A DNA stretch of 43,761 nucleotides from Brachyspira pilosicoli (lineage in GTDB: Bacteria > Spirochaetota > Brachyspiria > Brachyspirales > Brachyspiraceae), in the NCBI RefSeq assembly GCF_008016535.1, contig NZ_SAXY01000011.1:1-43761 (forward strand), written 5' to 3'. Below, piece after piece: positions 8,164-15,623 of the stretch (position 1 is the first letter of the stretch; the number at the start of each line of letters is the position of its first letter). A program made the position numbers and the translations under genes. The notes beneath the pieces were generated by a model. It did not search any database. It saw nothing but the letters and a program-made list of their open reading frames with translations, and was not told the origin of the DNA.

Positions 8164-9234
8164 ATGAAAAAACTTAACTTATATTTATTAAAAGAATTTT
8201 TATCTATGTTTATAGGTTCTCTAATACTATTTGTTATATTAGTTACTATAGCGGATTTAAGCAGTAAATTGTCTTATTATACAGAACATCCAGAAAATAT
8301 GAAGTATTTTATTACATATCATTTAGCAAGAACGCCGCATAATTTATATTATTTATTTCCAATAGCTTTAATGTTTTCTTCTACTTATGTACTTGGTACT
8401 TTTGTAAAAAATAAAGAGATGCTTGCTGTACAAAATTCTGGTATAAGTTTGTTTAAATTTTCTTCTCCAATATTTATTATAGTAATAGCATTATGTTTAG
8501 GACTTATTGCATTTTGGCAGTTTGTAGCTGCTCCCATGAATAAAATATCTTTTGAAGCTAATGATTTAGGGCGAGGGAATAAAAAAGCAGAATATACTGG
8601 AGCATTAAATATATTCGGAGCTAATAATTATATATATTTTATAGAAAACTTTAATTTTAATGATAATTATCTTACAAATACTATTATTGTAAAATTAAAA
8701 AAAGACGGTGCTATAGATATGAGAATATCATCACCGAGTGTGAGATGGAATGATAACGAAAGAAAATGGTATGTTGAAAATGGAATATTGGCTGAGTTTG
8801 ATGATGAAAAAAATATATCTGTCAAAGAAATAACTAATTATCCAATCAATGTTCTTGAAAGACCAGAACATTTTATGAATAGACCGCCATTGGATTCTAT
8901 GAGTTTAAGTGAAGAGATGCATTGGATTAAATTAAGAAAAGAAGTAAATTTAAATACTAACACACTTGAAACAGATTTTCATTATAGAATATCATATTGT
9001 TTTTCTGGATTTATCATTGTTTTACTTGCTTCATTGTTTTCAAAATTTTCTACTCAAAGTGTATTGGTGGTAAGTTTGGTAATGGTTATAATGGTTGCTT
9101 TATTATATTATTCTATACTTATGATGTTTCGCTCTTTGGGAGATGGAGGAAACATGAACCCATTTATAGCTGCTTGGATGCCTAATATTATTTTTGCTGG
9201 ACTTTGTTTCTTGGCATTTAAAAAATTCTATTAA
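8164..9234 (+). CDS. LptF/LptG (YjgP/YjgQ) family export permease
   Basis: The 356-residue membrane protein has the LptF/G layout: N-terminal helices at about 14-37, 58-82 and 97-125; a soluble periplasmic beta-jellyroll-type region at about 130-270; and three C-terminal helices at about 278-298, 300-325 and 332-352. Family members form the inner-membrane permease of the lipopolysaccharide/lipooligosaccharide transport complex with the LptB ATPase. The P-M-N-K segment at about 122 sits where the jellyroll joins the third helix. F and G cannot be told apart from sequence alone. No Shine-Dalgarno sequence is seen, but the gene follows DUF2225 by 9 bp, so translational coupling is likely. Confidence 0.88.
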   Translation: MKKLNLYLLKEFLSMFIGSLILFVILVTIADLSSKLSYYTEHPENMKYFITYHLARTPHNLYYLFPIALMFSSTYVLGTFVKNKEMLAVQNSGISLFKFSSPIFIIVIALCLGLIAFWQFVAAPMNKISFEANDLGRGNKKAEYTGALNIFGANNYIYFIENFNFNDNYLTNTIIVKLKKDGAIDMRISSPSVRWNDNERKWYVENGILAEFDDEKNISVKEITNYPINVLERPEHFMNRPPLDSMSLSEEMHWIKLRKEVNLNTNTLETDFHYRISYCFSGFIIVLLASLFSKFSTQSVLVVSLVMVIMVALLYYSILMMFRSLGDGGNMNPFIAAWMPNIIFAGLCFLAFKKFY

Positions 9235-9242
9235 TTTTGTTT

Positions 9243-9680
9243 TTATAATTTTCTCTCTAAAATTAAAGCATTATATTTATTGTTATAATATTTTTTTCTA
9301 ATGCCTATGCACTCAAAACCATGCTTTGTATAAAACTCTTTTGCATTAATATTGTTCTCATGCAAATCTAATTTGATGCTATCTACATTATTTTTTTTAG
9401 CATCATCAAATAAATATGATAATAATTTTTTTCCGTAACCTTTATTATTAGGATATGTTGCTATAAATAAAATATCAATCTCTGGAGGAAGTAAAAAATA
9501 TATGATAAACCCTACTATTTTTTCATTATCTTTTATTATAACTACTTTATGATTTTTATCTTCTATATACTCTTTTATATAATTTTTAGATAAAGTAATA
9601 TATTCGCTTTTTGATGATATAAAAAAAATATTTTCAATTATATTTTCATTGATATTATTTACAATTTCTATATTTTCCAT
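9243..9680 (-). CDS. GNAT-family N-acetyltransferase
   Basis: The sequence has the GNAT fold order, with strands ending in I-V-G-F-I-I-Y, then I-A-T-Y-P-N-N-K-G-Y-G-K-K-L-L (acetyl-CoA pyrophosphate-binding loop, Q/RxxGxG/A type) and a C-terminal N-A-K-E-F-Y-T-K-H-G-F-E-C-I-G. These are also features of RimI-like enzymes. The substrate cannot be read from sequence. I chose the ATG at 9680, because the alternative start 17 codons upstream (9731) falls inside the -35 box of a good promoter and adds a non-conserved hydrophobic extension. The gene is convergent with the LptF/G gene, 8 bp away. Confidence 0.85.
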   Translation of the reverse strand: MENIEIVNNINENIIENIFFISSKSEYITLSKNYIKEYIEDKNHKVVIIKDNEKIVGFIIYFLLPPEIDILFIATYPNNKGYGKKLLSYLFDDAKKNNVDSIKLDLHENNINAKEFYTKHGFECIGIRKKYYNNKYNALILERKL

Positions 9681-9702
9681 ATTAAAAATAAACAATAATT
9701 TA

Positions 9703-9731
9703 TATATACTAAAAATTTTGCATTTTATCAA
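9703..9731 (-). promoter_or_regulatory. Promoter of the GNAT gene at 9680
   Basis: On the minus strand: TTGATA (9726-9731), 17-bp spacer, TATATA (9703-9708). The predicted start of transcription is about 15-20 nt before the ATG at 9680, which supports that start over the one at 9731. Confidence 0.55.
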
Positions 9732-9750
9732 AATATTATTTAATTTTTTT

Positions 9751-9817
9751 GTGGTGGCTTTGCCCCCACACCCCCACTTCTTTTATTGATATAAAAGAAG
9801 CAAAAAAACTGCATTTT
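9751..9817. repeat. GC-rich intergenic repeat, short variant
   Basis: The element has the same architecture as 211-325 but without the long core. A GC hairpin (GTGGTGGC / GCCCCCAC, 9751-9768) is followed by CACCCCCACTTCTTTT, then ATTGAT, then ATAAAAGAAGCAAAAAAACTGC. CTTCTTTTA and TAAAAGAAG themselves form a second hairpin. It lies between the GNAT and proS genes. Confidence 0.6.
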
Positions 9818-9910
9818 TAAACAAAATATAAGTATTATCTTATATTTTATAGATATTTTTTAAATATAAAATTTTAGTAATTGCGTTTTTAATGAAACGT
9901 ATCCAAAGGA

Positions 9911-9941
9911 TATCAACTTTTTTATGTGAAAAAAGTTGATA
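9911..9941. repeat. Perfect 13-bp inverted repeat hairpin
   Basis: TATCAACTTTTTT (9911-9923), 5-nt loop, AAAAAAGTTGATA (9929-9941). It lies downstream of proS but has no T-run in the proS direction, so it is not an obvious proS terminator. It shares the CAACTTTTT core with the hairpin at 11816-11841. The rest of the gap from 9818 to 10003 is featureless AT-rich sequence. Confidence 0.6.
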
Positions 9942-10003
9942 ATATTTTTATACAAATATAAAAAATTACAAAACATAGTTGTTTAGGTATATACTTATAA
10001 TAT

Positions 10004-11740
10004 TCATAATTTAGAGTTTATCTCATCGAATAATTCTTTCTTTTTTGCCTTTACATATTCAACTATATCTTCAAGCTTAACTTCAACACTCTCTGAATCT
10101 CTTCTTAACTTAAACTCAACAACCCCGCGTTCAAGAGATTTCTTTCCTACTATTATTCTCATAGGCACACCAATCAAATCGCAGTCATTAAGTTTAACAC
10201 CAAGTCTTGCCTTTCTGTCATCAAACATAGTTTCAACACCAATAGAGCTTAAAGCATTATATATCTCTTCTGCTTTTTTGAATGACTCTTCAGTTTCTTT
10301 ATCAATAGCAACAACTATAGCTTCATAAGGAGCAACACTTATAGGAAATATGATACCCTTGTCATCATAATTCTGCTCTATTACAGAAGCTAAAGCCCTA
10401 TTAACACCAATACCATAACATCCCATTATAGGTGTAACTGCTTTATTGTTTTCATCTAATACAGTGAAATTAAATGCCTGAGTATATTTGTCTCCTAGCT
10501 TAAATATGTGCCCAAGCTCTAAACCTTTTTTCTGATACAACTTCTCACCGCATTCTGGACATCTATCACCCTCTTTGGCAACTCTAAAATCTCCCCAAAC
10601 ATCAACATTAAAATCTCTGTTTATATTGACATTTTTTATATGCGTGTCATCTTTATTTCCGCCTACTATTGCATCAGCTACTGTTTTTATAGACTTATCT
10701 GCAAATATTCTTATCTTTTTCTTTAATCCAACAGGAGAAGCAAAACCAACCCTAGCCCCAGTAACTTCTTTTATAATATCCTCAGAAGCTAGCTCAATAT
10801 CAAGACCTCCTAAAGCATTTGAAAGTTTTGTTTCGTTTATCTCTAAATCGCCTCTAATAGCAACTAATATTACCTCATCTTCTTCTGTTTTGTATATTAT
10901 GCTTTTAATAAAATTCTTTGAAGAAGTATTAAAGAATTTCTCTAAATCTTCGATTGTTTTTATATCTGGAGTATACACTTCTTCTAATGGCTTATCAGTA
11001 TAAGATTTAGCCTCTTCATCTTCCATTACATTAGCCTTTTCAACATTAGCCCTATAATTACACTTTGAGCAGAAAATAATAGTTTCTTCCCCTACTTCAC
11101 TGAGCACCATAAACTCTTCGCTTCCTTCTCCACCCATTGCTCCGCTGTCTGCCTTTACGCTTACAGTATCAAGCCCCATTCTTTTAAATATTTTTGTATA
11201 AGCACCGCTCATATCATTATAAGTTTTGTCAAGACATTCTTTAGTGATATGAAATGAATAAGCATCTTTCATTGTAAACTCTTTAGAGCGAATCACCCCA
11301 AATCTTGGACGAATCTCATCTCTAAATTTTGTATGTATTTGATATAATGTAACAGGCAAATCTTTATAAGACTGTATTTCATTTTGAGCTGTAATAGTGA
11401 AAGCCTCTTCGTGAGTAGGCCCCATTGCCATATCAACATCATTTCTGTCTTTTAATATAAATAATTCTTTTTTAAATCTCTCCCATCTTCCAGAAGGAGT
11501 TAATAATTCTTTTGAAACAAGTATAGGCATTATGCATTCATTAGAGCCTATTGCATCCATCTCTTCGCGTATTATGTTGGATATTTTATTTAATACCCTC
11601 ACACCTAAAGGCAAATAAGAATAAAGACCGTTTGATATTTTTCTTGCAAGTGCTGCTCTTATCATTAATTTATTAGAAGCTATTATAGCATCATTTGGAG
11701 CTTCTTTTAGTGTTGGCATAAATAATTTCGATAAACGCAT
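10004..11740 (-). CDS. proS: Prolyl-tRNA synthetase, bacterial type with editing insert
   Basis: This class II aminoacyl-tRNA synthetase charges tRNA-Pro. Visible marks are the N-terminal M-R-L-S-K-L-F-M-P-T-L-K-E-A-P, G-P-T-H-E-E-A-F-T (near 108), R-P-R-F-G-V-I-R and T-M-K-D-A-Y-S-F-H in the catalytic core. An insertion at about 225-385 is the INS deacylase typical of long bacterial ProS. C-Y-G-I-G-V-N-R (motif 3) lies near 440, and an anticodon-binding domain fills about 475-578. The length is normal (578). AAGGA sits before the ATG. It appears to be transcribed alone; a repeat-containing gap of 243 bp separates it from hflX. Confidence 0.97.
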   Translation of the reverse strand: MRLSKLFMPTLKEAPNDAIIASNKLMIRAALARKISNGLYSYLPLGVRVLNKISNIIREEMDAIGSNECIMPILVSKELLTPSGRWERFKKELFILKDRNDVDMAMGPTHEEAFTITAQNEIQSYKDLPVTLYQIHTKFRDEIRPRFGVIRSKEFTMKDAYSFHITKECLDKTYNDMSGAYTKIFKRMGLDTVSVKADSGAMGGEGSEEFMVLSEVGEETIIFCSKCNYRANVEKANVMEDEEAKSYTDKPLEEVYTPDIKTIEDLEKFFNTSSKNFIKSIIYKTEEDEVILVAIRGDLEINETKLSNALGGLDIELASEDIIKEVTGARVGFASPVGLKKKIRIFADKSIKTVADAIVGGNKDDTHIKNVNINRDFNVDVWGDFRVAKEGDRCPECGEKLYQKKGLELGHIFKLGDKYTQAFNFTVLDENNKAVTPIMGCYGIGVNRALASVIEQNYDDKGIIFPISVAPYEAIVVAIDKETEESFKKAEEIYNALSSIGVETMFDDRKARLGVKLNDCDLIGVPMRIIVGKKSLERGVVEFKLRRDSESVEVKLEDIVEYVKAKKKELFDEINSKL

Positions 11741-11815
11741 AATTTGTTTTCCTTAAAAAAATTTGTATTAATGATGTATTAAAAAATTTGCTTTTTATGT
11801 AAGTCTTATTTTATT

Positions 11816-11841
11816 CAACTTTTTCCCGCAGCAAAAAGTTG
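11816..11841. repeat. 9-bp inverted repeat with GC loop
   Basis: CAACTTTTT (11816-11824), loop CCCGCAGC, AAAAAGTTG (11833-11841), followed by CAAAAAGTAC. It shares its stem core with 9911-9941 and is probably one of a dispersed family. It lies between hflX and proS, where nothing else is recognisable (11741-11983). Confidence 0.5.
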
Positions 11842-11983
11842 CAAAAAGTACAAGTATATTAGCTTTAATAGTTGGGTATTGCAAAGCATGTACAATGTGG
11901 TAAAGTCCCAGATATCAAAACAAAATATAATTTTATTTTTTACAAAAAATTACGCTTTCAGTATATACTAAAAATATAAATTA

Positions 11984-13084
11984 TCAACCGTTATTAAAAG
12001 ACTCCAAAATTATTTTTAATATTTTTTCTCTCAATATATCTATATTTATATTGTTTTTGGCACTAATAAAAATTGCATCATCATACATAGTAAGTATTTT
12101 GTTTTTTTGATTTTCTTCCAAACTGTCAACTTTGTTAAATACCATTATACGTTTTATATTTGAGGCTTCTATCTCTTTTATTGTAGCTTCAACATTGATA
12201 AGTTTCTCTTCAATATATTCATCTGTAGAATCAACCAAATGCAAAAGCAAATCAGCCTCTACCACTTCAGATAATGTAGACTTAAAAGAAGCTATTAAAG
12301 TATGCGGAAGCCTATCTATAAAACCAACAGTGTCGCTAATAATAGCCTCTACAGGTGCATCATCAGATAAATAAAGTTTTCTTGTATGAGTGTCTAATGT
12401 GGCAAAAAGTTTATCTTCTACATAAGTGTCTTCCTTACATAAAAGATTAAATAAAGTGCTTTTTCCAGCATTTGTATAACCTACAATAGCTATTCTAAAA
12501 GTAGCCCCTCTTCCCTTTCTTTCTGTGCTTGCAGATTTTTCTACTTTGCTTAATTGAGTTTTAAGTTTATGTATTCTCTCTCTTGCTCTTCTTCTGTCGT
12601 ACTCAAGTTGTTTCTCTCCTGCTCCACCTCTTAAACCTATTACACCTCTCACTTGGCTTAAATTGCTTCTCTTACCTTTTAATCTTGGATATTCAAACTC
12701 CAAAAATGCTAATTCTACCTGCATTCTAGCTGTAAGAGTTTTGGCACGCATTGCAAATATCTCTAATATAATCTCTGTTCTAGTTAATGCTTTTATATTA
12801 GAGCCTTCTTCTATAGCATTCACCTGCGAACCGCTAAGCTCATTGTCAAAAACAAAATATTCTACATTGTCAGCTATAGCACTCTCTTTTAAAGATTCAA
12901 GTTTACCTGTACCTATATAAGTGCCTGCTACTATTTTCTGCTGTATAAAAGAAAATCTATCAGCTACCTCATAACCCGCAGTATCACATAGCATTGATAA
13001 CTCTGTTAAAATATTGTCTATATTAATCTTTTTGCTTCTATATTCTCTGGAATCTGCTACAAATATTATATACGCTCTTTTCAT
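11984..13084 (-). CDS. hflX: GTPase HflX
   Basis: HflX binds ribosomes and can split stalled or heat-damaged ones. The N-terminal HflX domain (about 1-160) includes G-T-Y-I-G-T-G-K and the R-G-G-A-G-E-K-Q-L-E linker. A helical R-R-R-A-R-E-R-I segment and a GTPase domain follow, with G1 G-Y-T-N-A-G-K-S-T (about 201-209), G3 D-T-V-G-F (about 252) and G4 N-K-V-D (about 317). The length (366) is normal for forms without a long C-terminal extension. AAGG lies before the ATG. The gene starts 11 bp after yqeK, so the two form an operon read from the yqeK promoter. Confidence 0.95.
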   Translation of the reverse strand: MKRAYIIFVADSREYRSKKINIDNILTELSMLCDTAGYEVADRFSFIQQKIVAGTYIGTGKLESLKESAIADNVEYFVFDNELSGSQVNAIEEGSNIKALTRTEIILEIFAMRAKTLTARMQVELAFLEFEYPRLKGKRSNLSQVRGVIGLRGGAGEKQLEYDRRRARERIHKLKTQLSKVEKSASTERKGRGATFRIAIVGYTNAGKSTLFNLLCKEDTYVEDKLFATLDTHTRKLYLSDDAPVEAIISDTVGFIDRLPHTLIASFKSTLSEVVEADLLLHLVDSTDEYIEEKLINVEATIKEIEASNIKRIMVFNKVDSLEENQKNKILTMYDDAIFISAKNNINIDILREKILKIILESFNNG

Positions 13085-13095
13085 AAATACCTTAA

Positions 13096-13662
13096 TTATT
13101 TAATCACTAATGAATTATATAGCTCTATAGTTTTATCAGATAAATACTGTTTTTTTGAAAGTACAAAATATATTGATTCTAACACAACTTTCAAAAATGC
13201 TTCATCAAAATTAATAAAAATCTCTTCTCTTAATTTATCAGCAGTTTCTAATTTACGCGTAGGTTCAAGATAATCTGATGCATATATAATCTTTTCAAGC
13301 ATACTCATATTAGCATGCCCCACTGTATGGCTTTCTATGGCAGATATTATATCATCATCTTTTATATGAAACTCTTCTATTGTTATTATGGCACTTACCC
13401 TCGCATGAAGTAAAGCAGAAGTGATATGTTTAGGGTATTCTATTTTATCATACTCTAATAATATTTTTCTAATCTCTTCTTCTTTGTATCTCTTGCCCAA
13501 ATCATGACACAATGCTGCAATAGATGCCTTACTAACATCAATATTATAATGCTTTGCAAGTTCTACAGATAAATCTCTAGTTGAAAGTATATGCTCTTCT
13601 CTAAATGGAAGATATTTTTTTATATAATCTAATATAGGCTTTTCATCAAAATTATTATTCAT
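13096..13662 (-). CDS. yqeK: YqeK-type HD-domain hydrolase (Ap4A hydrolase family)
   Basis: The HD phosphohydrolase motifs are visible: an early H near residue 19 (E-E-H-I-L-S-T-R), A-A-L-C-H-D-L-G-K (HD pair near 48), H-A-R near 83, H-T-V-G-H near 113 and Y-A-S-D-Y-L-E-P-T-R near 128, the latter typical of YqeK. Characterised members hydrolyse diadenosine tetraphosphate symmetrically to ADP. At 188 residues the length is normal. There is no Shine-Dalgarno sequence. The promoter -10 ends 7 nt upstream of the ATG, so the mRNA may be leaderless. It is the first gene of a yqeK-hflX operon. Confidence 0.92.
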   Translation of the reverse strand: MNNNFDEKPILDYIKKYLPFREEHILSTRDLSVELAKHYNIDVSKASIAALCHDLGKRYKEEEIRKILLEYDKIEYPKHITSALLHARVSAIITIEEFHIKDDDIISAIESHTVGHANMSMLEKIIYASDYLEPTRKLETADKLREEIFINFDEAFLKVVLESIYFVLSKKQYLSDKTIELYNSLVIK

Positions 13663-13669
13663 AATGCAA

Positions 13670-13699
13670 ATATTATGATATATTTTTAAATAATGTCAA
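13670..13699 (-). promoter_or_regulatory. Promoter of yqeK-hflX
   Basis: On the minus strand: TTGACA (13694-13699), 18-bp spacer, TAATAT (13670-13675). The -10 box is only 7 nt from the yqeK ATG. The -35 begins directly after the stop codon of the upstream gene. Confidence 0.65.
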
Positions 13700-14377
13700 T
13701 TATCTGTATATAGATTTATGGTTAAATACAGGTTTATAGCGTTTTTCTTTGTCTAAAAAAGACTCTTTATATTGATCATAAAGTTCAACGCTCCCATCTT
13801 CATTAACATGTCCTACAGGGTCATACATATAAAAAGGCATAAAATCTTTTCCAGCAGTCATATTAGTATCAGCCGCTCCCCATTCTAAAGGTAAATCAAC
13901 ACCAAAAGTACTTTTCTCTCTTATAGGCATACCATATATATAAACGTATTTTGAATAAGTATCAATTGCAACAAGTGAATTATCTAATGAAATTAATCCA
14001 GCACCCTTGCCACTAAATCTGTAAAAATAAAAACGTTTAAGCATCTTAGAATATTTACTATTTAGTTGTTTTGTATAAAGCGGATTATATCCTCTATATT
14101 GATAATATCTCATGTTATATATAGCAAATATTCCAGCTTTACTATTAGCACCTTTATAAGAATATTCTTTTTTGCTTGAATCTAAACTCTCCCAATCTTT
14201 ATCATCATATTTATCTACAAACTTAAAAGAAGGAACATTATCAGAATTAAAAGCAGCAATTAAAAGCCAATCATTAAATTTAGAAGAACTAAAAGAACCC
14301 TCTCTATCAATATCTCTAAATCCAAACAATGCTGTTGAATATGTTAATAATATTATATAAAACAATAGTCTTTTCAT
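13700..14377 (-). CDS. Exported protein of unknown function
   Basis: The first 18 residues (M-K-R-L-L-F-Y-I-I-L-L-T-Y-S-T-A-L-F) form a signal peptide, with cleavage likely around G19-F-R. I do not recognise the mature protein. It is rich in Tyr, Lys and Asp, with a Y-Y-Q-Y-R-G-Y-N-P segment near 95 and a strand-rich middle (K-Y-V-Y-I-Y-G-M-P). It has no lipobox cysteine and no later transmembrane helix, so a periplasmic or surface location is likely. A weak GGA lies 7 nt before the ATG. The upstream region now carries a terminator-like hairpin and the complete IS copy. Confidence 0.65.
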   Translation of the reverse strand: MKRLLFYIILLTYSTALFGFRDIDREGSFSSSKFNDWLLIAAFNSDNVPSFKFVDKYDDKDWESLDSSKKEYSYKGANSKAGIFAIYNMRYYQYRGYNPLYTKQLNSKYSKMLKRFYFYRFSGKGAGLISLDNSLVAIDTYSKYVYIYGMPIREKSTFGVDLPLEWGAADTNMTAGKDFMPFYMYDPVGHVNEDGSVELYDQYKESFLDKEKRYKPVFNHKSIYR

Positions 14378-14422
14378 AATAATTCCAAAATAAACACTTT
14401 TAAATATTTGTAGATATTATAT

Positions 14423-14455
14423 AAAAAAAAGACAAAAAGTAAATAATGTCTTTTT
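14423..14455 (-). terminator. Rho-independent terminator, minus strand
   Basis: Read on the minus strand, AAAAAGACA and TGTCTTTTT pair (14447-14455 with 14426-14434, 12-nt loop), and the T-run extends to 14423. It is oriented to end transcription of the rny-ymdB-membrane protein operon, from which the IS at 14463-15498 now separates it. Confidence 0.55.
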
Positions 14456-14462
14456 GAAAAAA
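14448..14462. repeat. Left copy of probable target-site duplication
   Basis: GTCTTTTTGAAAAA, plus one A, lies directly against the left end of the IS. The same 14 bases lie directly against the right end at 15499-15512. Confidence 0.7.
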
Positions 14463-15498
14463 TGTTAAGGAGTGTGAGATATTGGACATTTTTTAGTATA
14501 AAAAAAGCAGTATCCTTGTTATAATATTTTGAACATAAAACAAATAAAAAGGATGCTACTATGAAAAAAGATTATAGCACAGAATTTAAATTATTTATAG
14601 TGGATGAAGCATTAAAAACTAAAAATATTAAAAGATTTTTAAAGATAGAAGAAATACCCAAATCCACTTTTTATGCTTGGCTTAAAAAATATAAAGAAAC
14701 TGGAACTGTCGACAATTTTAGCACTAGACCGAAAACTTCTCCCAATATCTTTGATAATCAAGAAGCGATTAATTTAATTATTAAACTCTATACTAAAGAA
14801 TATCGAGGTAAGCATTATATTAAAGCATATTTAAATCGTGAAGGCATTAAGATAGGTGTTACAGCTATAGAGAATGTACTAAAAAGAAATAATCTTTGGA
14901 GATATAAAATAAAAAAGAAAAAGAAGCGATATGATAAGCGTAAATTTGTCTCTAAAATACAAAAAGAAGGCAAAATAGTTCAAATAGACACTAAATATAT
15001 CAAATTAGGCAGAAAAACAGTTTATCAATTCACAGCTGTAGATTTAGCTACTCGTTATAGTTGGAGGCAAATCTATGAGGATAAAACACCTTATAGTGCT
15101 TTATCTTTCTTAAAATATGTCTTAAAAACTTCACCTTTTAAGATACAATCTATACAGACCGATAATGGTATGGAATATACTTATCGCTGTATTAATACTC
15201 CTAAAATCAATATTTTTGATGAATACTGCTTAAAAAATAAATTAGAGAGGAGATATATTCCTATAGCAACACCAAGATACAATGGCGTAGTAGAAAGAGT
15301 ACACGGCATAGACGAAAGAGAATTTTATTCACGATTAAATAAAAATATCACAGTAGAATTATTAAGAGAAAAATTAAAAGAATATACACATTTTTATAAC
15401 AATCAAAGATTGATTTCTTCTTTATTGTATATTACAATCAAAGAAAGAATCAAAAATATTATAGCAAGTAAAAGTACAATATCTATGGCTCCATGACA
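14463..15498 (+). mobile_element. Complete IS481-family insertion sequence, 1036 bp
   Basis: The element begins TGTTAAGGAG and ends CTCCATGACA. The left end and the reverse complement of the right end share an imperfect terminal inverted repeat of about 25 bp (TGT-A-GGAG, then AGATATTG-AC). The boundaries agree with the points where the three copies in the window diverge. One transposase gene fills it, and its stop codon lies inside the right repeat. TGT termini, about 1 kb length and a direct repeat of up to 15 bp fit IS481. The flanking 14-bp direct repeats (14448 and 15499) are the likely target duplication. Confidence 0.88.
14561..15496 (+). CDS. IS481-family DDE transposase
   Basis: The protein has 311 residues. 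An N-terminal helix-turn-helix (about 8-45, with S-T-F-Y-A-W-L-K-K-Y) recognises the ends. A second winged-helix-like region spans about 65-115, with a basic stretch K-I-K-K-K-K-K-R at about 116-123. The integrase core follows, with catalytic D143 (V-Q-I-D-T), D201 (Q-T-D-N-G) and E245 (N-G-V-V-E-R). AGGAT lies before the ATG. The frame is intact with all three acidic residues, so this copy is potentially active. It is near-identical to the partial copies at both window ends. Confidence 0.93.
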   Translation: MKKDYSTEFKLFIVDEALKTKNIKRFLKIEEIPKSTFYAWLKKYKETGTVDNFSTRPKTSPNIFDNQEAINLIIKLYTKEYRGKHYIKAYLNREGIKIGVTAIENVLKRNNLWRYKIKKKKKRYDKRKFVSKIQKEGKIVQIDTKYIKLGRKTVYQFTAVDLATRYSWRQIYEDKTPYSALSFLKYVLKTSPFKIQSIQTDNGMEYTYRCINTPKINIFDEYCLKNKLERRYIPIATPRYNGVVERVHGIDEREFYSRLNKNITVELLREKLKEYTHFYNNQRLISSLLYITIKERIKNIIASKSTISMAP

Positions 15499-15512
15499 GT
15501 CTTTTTGAAAAA
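15499..15512. repeat. Right copy of probable target-site duplication
   Basis: GTCTTTTTGAAAAA repeats the 14 bases found at 14448-14461 on the other side of the IS. Confidence 0.7.
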
Positions 15513-15623
15513 CCCTTCTAAATATTCATAAAAATAGAAATAAATATAAAAATATCAATTATTAATATACATTTTATACATTTTTTAGGACATTAATTAT
15601 AATATGTCTTAATAAAAATAGAG

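Noticed and set aside
9681-9731. N-terminal extension of the GNAT protein to the ATG at 9731
   Set aside because: The ATG at 9731 lies in the -35 box of the gene's likely promoter, and the extension is not part of the GNAT fold.
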